In this document: positions 42,492 through 50,821 of the stretch, piece by piece
Layout: every line of letters begins with the position of its first letter
How positions within the stretch are numbered: the first letter of the stretch is position 1
Origin: an uncultured Eubacteriales bacterium
GTDB lineage: Bacteria; Bacillota; Clostridia; Christensenellales; Aristaeellaceae
NCBI GenBank assembly: GCA_900315315.1
Contig: OMYT01000019.1
Location: forward strand, 18,645-82,644
Direction of reading: 5' to 3'
Length of the DNA stretch: 64,000 nt
The notes under the pieces: generated by a model
Told to the model about the DNA's origin: nothing
The model's input: only the letters and a program-made list of their open reading frames with translations
Database searches by the model: none
Program-made: the position numbers and the translations under genes

Positions 42492-43868
42492 ATCATTCAC
42501 CCACTGCCGTTCTTTCGTCGTCAGGTTCTCCCGTTCTGCCGATCTCGTCTCCGTTTCCTCATACTCACGGAATACCTCGTTCCAGGGCACGCTGCCTCCG
42601 AGGCTTCCCTTTCCGGGTCCGGTCTCCACTTGCAGGCTCTCCTCGTTCCCCAGCCGGTTCTGGTTCGTCATCTCGTCCCGGACCGATGCTTCAACCCGCT
42701 CGGGATCGTAGATGGTTTCGTACTCCGCTTCCTTGTATTTCGGGTCCCGGCTCCCTTTGGTATGCCCGCTGTCTTTTTCCCCGCCGGCTGTGCCTTCCAG
42801 GTTGGTGCTGCCTTCGCCCGCTCCGGTCGCGGCCTTGTTTCCGCTGCCGCCCCCGGCCGCCGCCGTTCCCTGTCCGTTCTGTCCTTCTCCCTGTCCGTCA
42901 CCCCGGGTGCCCGAGGCCGTCGCCTGGGAGCCCTTCCGGGCTTCGGACGGATTCACAGCCGATTTCAGGGCGGTCAATGCTTTCTGGGTCGACAGTTTCC
43001 CGGCCTTGATGCTGCTGTCCGCAGATTCCTGCGCGGTTTTTCCGTCCGCTGTCGTTCCGGTTCCGTCGGCGGTTTCCCCGTCCCGGGCTCCCTCGCCGGC
43101 GGTGCCTTCACTTCCCGCCGCGTCCGCCGCTGCCTCAGCGTCTCCGGCTGTCCTGGTCTGCATCTGTTCCAGCCGCTGTTCCGCCCGGTCCAGCGCCACC
43201 AGCACGTCCGTTTCGTCCCGGCTGTCCAGCAGTTCCCGCTTCAGTTCTTCCGTCAGGCGCCTCAGTTCGCTGCGTTTTTCCGGGCTCAGCCGTTCCTCAT
43301 CTTCCTGCGCAGCCCGGGCGATCTCTTCCGTCCCTTCCTTCAGCGTTTTCCGCAGCGCCTGCCGGGCTTCCGCCTCCCGGTCCCTCGGGTTCGGAATCAC
43401 CAGCAGCGTCACCGCAAGCAGTCCGCAGCCCAGCGCCGTCAGCAGCTGTTTCTTCACGCTTTCCGGGCGGATCCGCCGGGTATCCAGCTCCCGCAAGGCC
43501 CGGCAGGCATCCTCCCGCTGCAGCGCGCAGATCTCCGTTTCGGATCCTGCCTGCTCCAGCGCAGTCACGGTTCTCTCCTTCAGGCCGCAGCTGTCCGCGG
43601 TTTCCGCCGCCGTAAGGTCCTTCACGGGCCGCAGCGCGTTCCCGGCCGCGCCCAGCAGCACAAACCCCGCCACAGGCAGTACCGCCCACAGCCATTTGCC
43701 TGCCATCGGCGTAAACAGCGCGATGATCCTCACGATCAGCGCCGCCCCGGCTCCCGCCGCCAGGCCCCATGCCGTGCCCTGCAAAAACCGGTTCCGCCGT
43801 ATCCGCCGCTTCACCGGCCTGAGGCCCGCAAAGAGTTCATTCCCGCCTCTCAACTCTCCACTCTCCAC
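42447..43868 (-). CDS. membrane protein with acidic and low-complexity region
   Basis: 473 residues from a GTG in the heptamer repeat; a TTG 15 bases later is an alternative. Two N-terminal membrane helices (about 33-49 and 55-75) are followed by a predicted coiled coil (about 130-240, Glu/Arg-rich) and a Gly/Thr/Ser-rich region with runs such as GEGQNGQGTAAAGGGSGNKA. The architecture resembles DUF4175-like proteins that accompany MoxR and VWA operons. The last 15 residues (DPGLSECPGLPPVPY) are encoded by repeat R4, so the original C terminus has been replaced. Function unknown. Confidence 0.65.
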   Translation of the reverse strand: MESGELRGGNELFAGLRPVKRRIRRNRFLQGTAWGLAAGAGAALIVRIIALFTPMAGKWLWAVLPVAGFVLLGAAGNALRPVKDLTAAETADSCGLKERTVTALEQAGSETEICALQREDACRALRELDTRRIRPESVKKQLLTALGCGLLAVTLLVIPNPRDREAEARQALRKTLKEGTEEIARAAQEDEERLSPEKRSELRRLTEELKRELLDSRDETDVLVALDRAEQRLEQMQTRTAGDAEAAADAAGSEGTAGEGARDGETADGTGTTADGKTAQESADSSIKAGKLSTQKALTALKSAVNPSEARKGSQATASGTRGDGQGEGQNGQGTAAAGGGSGNKAATGAGEGSTNLEGTAGGEKDSGHTKGSRDPKYKEAEYETIYDPERVEASVRDEMTNQNRLGNEESLQVETGPGKGSLGGSVPWNEVFREYEETETRSAERENLTTKERQWVNDPGLSECPGLPPVPY

Positions 43869-43889
43869 TCTTCACTCTCAGCTCTTGAC
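43847..43889. repeat. heptanucleotide tandem repeat, site 6
   Basis: Five to six copies of CCACTCT/TCACTCT between the ABC permease and the coiled-coil membrane protein. It contains the permease stop codon (43878-43880) and the GTG start of the next gene. Confidence 0.85.
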
Positions 43890-44786
43890 TGTCTGTGTTC
43901 TCCTGCGGATCAGGAGCGCCGCTCCCCCCGCCAGCGCAGCGGAAACCAGCACCAGCCCTCCCGCGCAGATCACCGCAATCATCCCGCAGTCCGCCCGGTC
44001 CATCATCAGCCACGTACAGTAGATCCTGCCCCAGCCGTGCCCGGTCATATAGCCGGTCAGCACATGCAGCTGTCCCTGGATCAGACTCAGCAGCCCGAAC
44101 CCCGGGTTCAGGTACAGCAGTGCCGGAATCATCGCCCTTGCACCCGCAGGCGTCAGTTCCGCATACAATTCCGCATCATATACCACGTCCGTGATCCTCC
44201 GCGGATAGCCGAAAACGAACGGCAGCGCCGTCACCACGCCGATTCCCAGCAGCACAATATAGCTCATCACGCCGCTGGCCACCGTGCTCCTGCACATGGA
44301 GGAGCAGAACACCCCCACCGCCGAGCAGGCCAGCGCAACCGCCAGCAGAAACAGCGTCCCGGTCAGGATCTGCAGGATCGTCACCCCGCCCGTCATCAGG
44401 CACAGGCATTCCACCGGTACCGCGCAGATGATCAGCAGTGCCAGCAGCGCGAAGCTCTCGAGGATCTTTCCCGTGATAATCCGGAAGGATCCCGTATTCG
44501 TCACCAGCAGCAGATCCAGCGTCTGCCGTTCGCGTTCCCCGGCCACTGCGCCGGAGGTCATCGCCGGGGCGATCAGGAAAAGCATTACAAACTGCGCGCC
44601 CAGCATCACCGCGTAGCACAGGGGCCCGCGTTCCATCATGTTCAGATACAGTTCGTCCTTCAGGAATCCGCCCGTGATCGCCATCGCGAGCACCAGCAGT
44701 GCCGCCTCATAGGCGATCACAATCAGCATCGTCCGGAATGTTCTCATCCGGCGGATGGCCGAAAAGCTCAGAATCGGATTAAGCAT
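43878..44786 (-). CDS. ABC transporter permease
   Basis: 302 residues with six membrane helices. The N-terminal region FRTMLIVIAYEAALLVLAMAITGG and the central AGERERQTLDLLLVTNTG are typical of ABC-2 type permeases (NatB/CcmB-like) in which the ATPase is encoded separately. The start overlaps the ATPase stop by 8 bases, so the two proteins are co-translated. Substrate unknown. Confidence 0.88.
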   Translation of the reverse strand: MLNPILSFSAIRRMRTFRTMLIVIAYEAALLVLAMAITGGFLKDELYLNMMERGPLCYAVMLGAQFVMLFLIAPAMTSGAVAGERERQTLDLLLVTNTGSFRIITGKILESFALLALLIICAVPVECLCLMTGGVTILQILTGTLFLLAVALACSAVGVFCSSMCRSTVASGVMSYIVLLGIGVVTALPFVFGYPRRITDVVYDAELYAELTPAGARAMIPALLYLNPGFGLLSLIQGQLHVLTGYMTGHGWGRIYCTWLMMDRADCGMIAVICAGGLVLVSAALAGGAALLIRRRTQTVKS

Positions 44787-45717
44787 CCTGTGTCACCTCC
44801 ATAAAGACTTTCTCCAGGTTCATCGGTGCCCGGTGGAAGTCGCATACCGGCACGTTCCGGGTCACCAGTTCCCGCATCGCGGCCATGCAGACGTCCTCTC
44901 CCCCGTCCAGCCGCACCCGCAGCAGGAACGGCTCCTCCTGCAGAATTTCAGTGATGTACGGTAGTTCCCGCAGGCAGCGGACCGCCTCCTCCACTGCCTC
45001 CGCGCCGGCGGTCTCCGCCAGGCGGATGTCCAGCGGCGCGTTTCCGTTCATCCGGTCCGACAGTTCCTCCACGCTTCCGGAGAAAACCAGTTCCCCGTGA
45101 TCCAGGATCGTCAGGCTGTCGCACATTTCCGACAGTTCCGGCAGGATGTGGGAGGAGATCAGCACCGTCTTGCCCATTTCCCGCAGCGTTCTCAGGATGC
45201 CCTTCATCTCCGCCCGCGCCCGCGGATCCATTCCCGACGCGGGTTCGTCCAGGATCAGCAGTTTCGGGTCATGGATCAGGCTTCGCGCCAGGCACAGTCT
45301 TTGCTTCATGCCCCGGGACAGCCCGTTCACATATTCGTTTTCCTTTTCCTGCAGCTGCACCAGTTCCAGCAGCTGGGATCCCATCCGTTTCCGTTCTTCC
45401 GCGCCGATCCGGTAACACCTGGCATAGAAATCCAGATACTCCCGGCACGTCAGGTTGTCGTACACGCCGAAAAAGTCCGGCATGTAGCCCACCAGTTTCC
45501 GGGCCTTCTGTCCCTCCCGCACCAGGTTTGTCCCGTCCACCCAGGCCGCTCCGGAGGTGGGCGCCATCAGCGTGGCCAGGATCCGCATCGTCGTCGTCTT
45601 TCCCGCGCCGTTCGGCCCCACAAACCCGTGCAGCTGCCCGTCCGGAACCTCCAGCGACAGTTCCTTCAGCGCCGGAAACTTCCCGTAATTCTTACTCAGC
45701 TTCTCTATCTTCAGCAT
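44779..45717 (-). CDS. ABC transporter ATP-binding protein
   Basis: 312 residues. Walker A GPNGAGKTT (34-42), Q-loop near GYMPDFFGVYDNL, signature LSRGMKQRL, Walker B LLILDEPASGMD and a switch His in ISSHILPEL. A C-terminal extension of about 90 residues (ILDHGELVFSGSVEEL onward) is common in ABC-2 exporters. It forms a transporter with the following permease gene. Its neighbours suggest the export of a component handled by the MoxR/VWA complex, or the removal of a surface protein. Confidence 0.92.
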   Translation of the reverse strand: MLKIEKLSKNYGKFPALKELSLEVPDGQLHGFVGPNGAGKTTTMRILATLMAPTSGAAWVDGTNLVREGQKARKLVGYMPDFFGVYDNLTCREYLDFYARCYRIGAEERKRMGSQLLELVQLQEKENEYVNGLSRGMKQRLCLARSLIHDPKLLILDEPASGMDPRARAEMKGILRTLREMGKTVLISSHILPELSEMCDSLTILDHGELVFSGSVEELSDRMNGNAPLDIRLAETAGAEAVEEAVRCLRELPYITEILQEEPFLLRVRLDGGEDVCMAAMRELVTRNVPVCDFHRAPMNLEKVFMEVTQDA

Positions 45718-45784
45718 CTGTCTTCACTCTCCACTCTTCCCTCTCCGCTCTTAACTCCTCACTCTTCACTCTTTACCCTTCCCT
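45718..45784. repeat. heptanucleotide tandem repeat, site 7
   Basis: The longest array, about nine degenerate units, between the surface protein gene and the ABC ATPase gene. The surface protein's last residues (SEE) and stop codon (45759-45761) are encoded by it. Confidence 0.82.
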
Positions 45785-48257
45785 CGACCGTAATCGTCGG
45801 CGTGGGAATATCGGCATACAGCTCCTGTGTGGCTGGCCGGAACTGCAGATACAGGTTTCCTTCCCTGTCCAGATAATTTTCGGGGTTCGCGATATCCTCG
45901 TTCAGCCGGATCTCGTCCCATCCGCCCGTTGCCGCGTTCAGCGCGTAAGCCTTCATCTGGCTGCTGTAATAGTTTTCCATCGTCAGGCGCAGCTTTTCGA
46001 TCCGCACCGCCTTCAGTCCTGTCAGGTCGTAGCGGAATGTCGGCGTTTCGCTCAGCGTATGATAGTAGACGGTTCCGGCTGTCTGTTTCATATCCTTCCC
46101 CGGCATGCCCGTTTCATCCGTTTCCACCCTGACCGGCATATCCATCCCGGCCGCCCGGAACACGATACCCGTCCGCCCGATGTCCGGGTATTTCATCCCG
46201 GCCGTCAGCTGCCCGAATACGGTCATCTTCCCGACCGGCTGCCCGTCCACAGTCAGCCCGATCTCCGGCACTGCTTCCGGCACCGCCGTGTAGACAAACC
46301 GCGTGGTTTCCGGCGTGGTGTACCCGTTCCCGTTCTTCTCGCGGAACAGCTGGTTTGCCGCGCTGGTGATCATATTTACACGGGCGTAGCTCGGGTTTTT
46401 TTCGGAGCTTCCGTCCCAGTTTTCCACATAGTCCAGCGCCGCGCACGTCATGGAGTAGAAGTCCGTTCCCTCGTTCATGTAAAGGCCGCCGTCTTCATAC
46501 TTCGGATTCTGGGGATCCGCCAGCGTGCGGTAGGTCAGCGTGACCTCCGCCTTCTCGCCCGGCTCCAGGTCCGGCACGGAAACATACCCGTAGCCGGTGA
46601 TCACATGCCCGCCGGTCATTTTGTACCCCGTTCCGTTCACGATCTCCGCGTGGAATCCGTCCTCCTCCATCCAGATGGAGGCGTCGATTTTCCCCTGTAT
46701 GCCGCTCTCCGCCTCGCAGGTCATGTTCACCGTCTCCCACGGCGTCGCGCTTTCCACGGTCAGGGCGTTCTCCCCGCCCGCGATATAGCAGGTGCGGAGA
46801 GTCGTCGGCTCCTGTTTCTTTCCCTCGTCTTCCTCGTTGAAATCAACGTAGTCGTAATTTCGGACCCGCAGTTTCTCTCCCTGCATGCCGTAGCTGTGCC
46901 GGCCGTGTTCCGGGCTTGCCGCACTGATTCCCCGGTAGCTCCGGAAGTTCCCGTTCGAGTCCTGAACCATGTTCTCGGCGATTACAGCCATCGGCTGATT
47001 CGCTTCGGACGTGCCGGACAGCATCACCAGGCAGATCACCGCAACGGCTGACAGCACCGGCAGTCCCAGCCACATCCATTTCTGCCGGTTCATTTTTTTC
47101 AGCCCGACCCAGCACAGGCCTGCCGCTGCCAGCATGCCTGCCGCGATCAGCAGAGCCGGCAGCATCTTCGCACTCGCCTTCACCGGCACGCTGCTTCCGG
47201 CAAATGTGGCTGAATCCCCATCATCCACACTCCCGGAATAAAGCACCGTGTTGTACAGCTCCGAATCGTTGTTGACCAGCGCCTGCTGCCAGTAGTAATG
47301 CATCAGGTTTTCCGCGTTCAGCACCGGGTCGCCGGCTTCAAAGGCGGATGTATAGATCCTTCCGGCTCCCGCGGCCGACCGCCATACGAGGCCGCGTCCT
47401 TCCGCGTCCTTTGCCAACGGCTCCGCGCCTGTCAGTTCCGCCAGGGAAACCGCCGGTCCGCCTGCGGTCTCCGCCCGTCCGATGGATTTCTGCAGTCCCG
47501 CCGTCACGCTGTCCGAGGTCGTGAAACCTGCGTTTTCCAGTCCTGTATCGTCTTTGAAGTACTCGACCGCCCGCAGGCCGGCTGCTCCGCCGCCGCAAAG
47601 CAGGATATGCCCCCGCCGCAGCCATGCGTCCAGAACCTCCCGCTGTCTTTCGCTCAGCGCAGCCGGATCAATGTCGTCCGTCACGATCATGCCGAAGCTG
47701 TTCATCAGCCGCTCGTCGTCCGGAAAAGTTTCCGGCGTCAGCGCCACCGTCTGCCACTGTTCAAACCGTCCCAGCGTGTCGTTTTCCCGGTCAATGCTCA
47801 GATTGTTCAGGTTCTGCGGCCGGGTGCTGAGCACGCCGATCAGCATCGCCGAAGGATTGGCCGTTTTCCCCGGCTCCACATTGACCGCGCAGACTTTTTC
47901 CCCGTCTTTTGTGATCTCCGCCGTCAGGGTATCCTGCTTCGCGTAAATCACCGGCGCCAGCGTATACGTCCGCTCCGCCCCGGCCGGAAGCGTCACGGGA
48001 ATCTCGTACCGATCATATTGTTTGGCCGACACATAGGCGTTCACGCCCAGGCTTCCTTCAAAGTCCTCGCCGTTGTTCCGGATCGTCACCCGCACCGGAA
48101 AAGCCTTGCCATAGGTGATCATCCCGTCATATCCGGCGTTCACCGTCATCTCCAGCGCAGAATTATCCACTTCCGTGTGCATCGTCATCGCGGAAGCCGC
48201 CCCCGCCAGCAAAACCGCCAGCACAACAATTACCGCCATCAGTCCCTTTTTGGACAT
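45759..48257 (-). CDS. membrane-anchored extracytoplasmic protein of the MoxR/ABC operon
   Basis: 832 residues from the ATG at 48257. A signal segment (KKGLMAVIVVLAVLLAGAASA) leads to a beta-rich domain and a glutamine amidotransferase-like region (VTDDIDPAALSERQREVLDAW, ILLCGGGAAGLRAVEYF). Two central membrane helices (about 372-388 and 400-420) are followed by a second extracytoplasmic beta domain to the C terminus. It heads the operon. The combination of a GATase-like sensor, ABC transporter and MoxR/VWA proteins is found in Gldg-like gliding or envelope systems. Function unknown. Confidence 0.72.
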   Translation of the reverse strand: MSKKGLMAVIVVLAVLLAGAASAMTMHTEVDNSALEMTVNAGYDGMITYGKAFPVRVTIRNNGEDFEGSLGVNAYVSAKQYDRYEIPVTLPAGAERTYTLAPVIYAKQDTLTAEITKDGEKVCAVNVEPGKTANPSAMLIGVLSTRPQNLNNLSIDRENDTLGRFEQWQTVALTPETFPDDERLMNSFGMIVTDDIDPAALSERQREVLDAWLRRGHILLCGGGAAGLRAVEYFKDDTGLENAGFTTSDSVTAGLQKSIGRAETAGGPAVSLAELTGAEPLAKDAEGRGLVWRSAAGAGRIYTSAFEAGDPVLNAENLMHYYWQQALVNNDSELYNTVLYSGSVDDGDSATFAGSSVPVKASAKMLPALLIAAGMLAAAGLCWVGLKKMNRQKWMWLGLPVLSAVAVICLVMLSGTSEANQPMAVIAENMVQDSNGNFRSYRGISAASPEHGRHSYGMQGEKLRVRNYDYVDFNEEDEGKKQEPTTLRTCYIAGGENALTVESATPWETVNMTCEAESGIQGKIDASIWMEEDGFHAEIVNGTGYKMTGGHVITGYGYVSVPDLEPGEKAEVTLTYRTLADPQNPKYEDGGLYMNEGTDFYSMTCAALDYVENWDGSSEKNPSYARVNMITSAANQLFREKNGNGYTTPETTRFVYTAVPEAVPEIGLTVDGQPVGKMTVFGQLTAGMKYPDIGRTGIVFRAAGMDMPVRVETDETGMPGKDMKQTAGTVYYHTLSETPTFRYDLTGLKAVRIEKLRLTMENYYSSQMKAYALNAATGGWDEIRLNEDIANPENYLDREGNLYLQFRPATQELYADIPTPTITVEGRVKSEE

Positions 48258-48312
48258 AGCCAACTATTCCTCCATGTTATCGCTTTCATTTTACTATAAA
48301 AACAGATTCGGG

Positions 48313-48409
48313 CCGAAGGTCCAGGGGTTCCGCACGCCCGGAAAACGGGCCAGTGTGCCCGTTTTCAGTAAGGAACGGGCGGCAGCCCCGGGCACTCGGA
48401 AAGCCCTGG
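48313..48409 (+). repeat. structured repeat, copy R5
   Basis: Same as R4 in its inner hairpin (GAAAACGGGC, CAGTGT, GCCCGTTTTC) and outer helices CCGA/TCGG and CCAGGG/CCCTGG. No tail hairpin. Lies upstream of the operon head and downstream of the zinc-ribbon gene. Confidence 0.87.
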
Positions 48410-48456
48410 GCAGAAAAATACCCAATTGTTCCAAAAATATTTCTTTCAGAAAACTT

Positions 48457-49149
48457 TCAGAAAAAGAAAGTTTTCCTCAGATGGGCGTGCAGCGGCGGAA
48501 TCAGCGTCGCAACAAACAGGAACAGCCCCAGCGCGCCGAAGGCAATCACACAGTACAGCGACCAGTCGAACATCTTCGTCCCGAACGTAATATGCGCGAA
48601 AAACTCGACCAGCATCGTGCTTGCCCCGATCACCATCAGGTAAAGCCCCAACAGCCGCAGCCGCCCTGCCCGGATATACCGGAAAATAGCCACGCCCAGC
48701 AGCGTCAGGACGGCCATGATTGCCGTCACCGGGAAAGCAAAGGAAAGGAACCAGTGCTCGCCGTTCTTTGCGCAGATATAGAGCAGGAAACCCGCCAGGC
48801 ACGCAAAATCGATCGGCAGAAAGATCATCGGCCGGAACCGGGGAAACAGCAGCGGCAGCAGCACCCATACCCAGGCCAGCGCCATGCTCATCATCACATA
48901 GCCCGACCAGCCCACTTCATGATACCTGTGCAGGCACAGGAACAGGCAGGCCATCGATATGCCGACCATCACCAACGACAGAATCCATACCAGCAGCGCC
49001 CTTCCGTGCCTTTCCTCCGCCGGCAGCCGGTCCGGATACAGCGTCCGCTGTTCGCCGTCCTTCCTGTCCGGATGCATCACCGGCGTATGGCACAGCGGGC
49101 ATTCCGCCGCGCCGTCCTGCAGTTTCACCCCGCAATATACGCAATACAT
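48457..49149 (-). CDS. zinc-ribbon membrane protein (DUF6320-like)
   Basis: 230 residues. The N terminus is a zinc ribbon, CVYCGVKLQDGAAECPLCHTPV, with two CxxC pairs. Six to seven membrane helices follow. This layout matches DUF6320 proteins, which are often encoded next to HxxxD-type acyltransferases in Clostridia, as here. Role unknown; perhaps a membrane partner of the acyltransferase. Confidence 0.72.
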   Translation of the reverse strand: MYCVYCGVKLQDGAAECPLCHTPVMHPDRKDGEQRTLYPDRLPAEERHGRALLVWILSLVMVGISMACLFLCLHRYHEVGWSGYVMMSMALAWVWVLLPLLFPRFRPMIFLPIDFACLAGFLLYICAKNGEHWFLSFAFPVTAIMAVLTLLGVAIFRYIRAGRLRLLGLYLMVIGASTMLVEFFAHITFGTKMFDWSLYCVIAFGALGLFLFVATLIPPLHAHLRKTFFF

Positions 49150-49179
49150 ATCTGCACCACCTCATTAACTTTGAAACTT

Positions 49180-49209
49180 TTCACTCTCCACTCTTCACTC
49201 TTCACTCTG
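49180..49209. repeat. heptanucleotide tandem repeat, site 8
   Basis: TCACTCT, CCACTCT, TCACTCT and TCACTCT between the zinc-ribbon and acyltransferase genes. The acyltransferase gene ends in it with SEE and a TGA, exactly as at site 7. Confidence 0.85.
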
Positions 49210-50490
49210 CCGCACATTGTTCGGCGCATTGCTCTCAATCTCCACCGGAATCCCCAGCTCCACCAGCCGGGAGAATACCAGCCGTTCCAGTTCCGATTCC
49301 CGGATGCTCCGGATCATGTTCACATACGTCTTTCCCTTGAAACTCACCACGGAGCAGTTGTTCGGATAGCTGAGCTGAACGCCGATGATGAACTCAAACC
49401 GCTCAATCTCTTCGGCCATCTCTTCCGGAACCTCGATCGCTCCCATATTGGAAAGGTTCAGGCATCCCTTTTTTTCCCCGCTCAGCGCGTAAACCGCGCT
49501 CATGACGATATTCTTGATCGGCAGCGGTACCAGCCGGAGAAACATGCTCTGCTGCGGCTCGACGTTTTTGGTCACCCGCCCGGCCATCCGCTGGGGAATC
49601 GTTTCCGCCGCCAGCTGGTGGCCGATCAGCCGGCTGATTTCCTCATGGGTGTATTCACCCAGCCGCGGGTCGTATCCGAGGTTCACCGCCAGCGTGAAGT
49701 TCCGCATCGTCCCCATCCCGAATGTCTTCCGCAGGTTCACCGGAATGGTAATTTTGACCGGTTTTGCCCGTTTTCCGATCCGTCCTTTTTCCACCTGCAG
49801 TTCGCCCACGGCGCCGGCCAGCACTGCCGCCAGGTAAGCCGTCACCGTCACGCCGGTCTCATGGGCCTTTTCCAGCAGTTTGCCGGTCGGCAACACCCCG
49901 GTCACAATATGGCGGAATCCATCCGTTTCCGGCGTTCCGCTCAGATGGTACGCCGTGTCCTCCGCCCGGCCGATGGTCCCCGGCGCCCCGCAGCGGAGGA
50001 AGCAGTCCCGCGTTTCCTCCCTCATCGGCTCTTCCTTCGGGTTAACCAGCCTTCCCTCCCGGGGAATCCGCTTTCCGTACTTCAGCTCCAGATACACCGC
50101 CGTCAGGTTCTGCAGCAGCGTCATGCCGCCGGTCCCGTCCGTCACGGAATGGAAAAACTCCGCCGCAATCCGGTTCCCGTAGTACAGGAAGCGGACGCAG
50201 CAGGTATGCAGTTCTTTTTTGGTCATATGTGTCAGGGGATAGGCGTAGTCCTCCCGGGCTTTCGGCGCCTCCCCGACCGTCTCCAGGTAATACCAGAAAA
50301 AACCGGCTCTCAGCCGTACAAAACAGGTGGGAAACCTCGGCTTCAGCTCCGCGATCGCGCGGTTCAGGATCTCCGGATCCACTTCTTCCCGGAGTGTCAC
50401 CGATACCCGGAAAACATTGTTCCAGTTCTTCCGGATGATGGCCGGGAAAATCAGCGCAGCGTTGTCCAGCCGGTACCATTGTTTCTTCAT
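49195..50490 (-). CDS. HxxxD-motif acyltransferase (condensation/alcohol acetyltransferase-like)
   Basis: 431 residues from the ATG at 50490, with GGGAGG five bases upstream. The catalytic motif is FHSVTDGTG (HxxxDG), and the second half has IPVNLRKTFGMGTMRNFTLAVN, matching the CAT/condensation superfamily (DFGxG-like region replaced). Such enzymes transfer an acyl group from CoA or a carrier protein to an alcohol or amine. It is divergent from a gene encoding an adenylation-carrier-oxoamine synthase protein, which suggests that it may act on the product of that enzyme. That link is an inference. Confidence 0.8.
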   Translation of the reverse strand: MKKQWYRLDNAALIFPAIIRKNWNNVFRVSVTLREEVDPEILNRAIAELKPRFPTCFVRLRAGFFWYYLETVGEAPKAREDYAYPLTHMTKKELHTCCVRFLYYGNRIAAEFFHSVTDGTGGMTLLQNLTAVYLELKYGKRIPREGRLVNPKEEPMREETRDCFLRCGAPGTIGRAEDTAYHLSGTPETDGFRHIVTGVLPTGKLLEKAHETGVTVTAYLAAVLAGAVGELQVEKGRIGKRAKPVKITIPVNLRKTFGMGTMRNFTLAVNLGYDPRLGEYTHEEISRLIGHQLAAETIPQRMAGRVTKNVEPQQSMFLRLVPLPIKNIVMSAVYALSGEKKGCLNLSNMGAIEVPEEMAEEIERFEFIIGVQLSYPNNCSVVSFKGKTYVNMIRSIRESELERLVFSRLVELGIPVEIESNAPNNVRQSEE

Positions 50491-50587
50491 CTCATCCTCC
50501 CGCGCAGATTCTATCACCGAAACCTATCCTCCGTCAAACGCTCTCCTCACCCCTGTTGATACCCATCTTTTCTCCTCTTCCCGAAAG

Positions 50588-50716
50588 CCGAAGGTCCAGG
50601 GGTTCGTAGCGCCCGGAAAACTGTCCAGTGGACAGTTTTCAGTGAAGAACGGGCTTCAGCCCTGGGCATTCGGAAAGCCCTGGTCGCGGCCGCAGCCGCG
50701 AAATCCTCCCCCTTAT
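50588..50716 (+). repeat. structured repeat, copy R6
   Basis: Inner hairpin GAAAACTGTCC (50616-50626) with GGACAGTTTTC (50630-50640), loop AGT. Outer helices CCGA/TCGG and CCAGGG/CCCTGG. Tail hairpin TCGCGGC, loop CGCA, GCCGCGA (50684-50701), then CCCCCTTATT. One of the two full-length copies, between two divergent genes. Confidence 0.88.
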
Positions 50717-50767
50717 TGGTCCGCAACCTTCCCAAAATACACAGTATGAAATACTTTCGTTTGATGA

Positions 50768-50805
50768 TATAATAAAGTGATACGGTTTTGCTTCAAGCAA
50801 AGCCG
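50768..50805 (+). promoter_or_regulatory. -10 box and leader hairpin of the oxoamine synthase gene
   Basis: TATAAT at 50768-50773; no good -35 box. At 50783-50805 an almost perfect inverted repeat (CGGTTTTGCTT and AAGCAAAGCCG) forms a hairpin that ends six bases before the GGAGG site, so it might modulate initiation. Confidence 0.45.
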
Positions 50806-50821
50806 CTGAAGGAGGATCGCA

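Noticed and set aside
41463-44804. 1113-codon plus-strand open frame across four minus-strand genes
   Set aside because: It crosses clear MoxR, membrane and ABC permease genes and is extremely rich in Arg, Gln, His and Pro, the signature of a shadow frame.
1184-49209. CRISPR-like arrays
   Set aside because: The short tandem 7-mers have no spacers and no cas genes are present.
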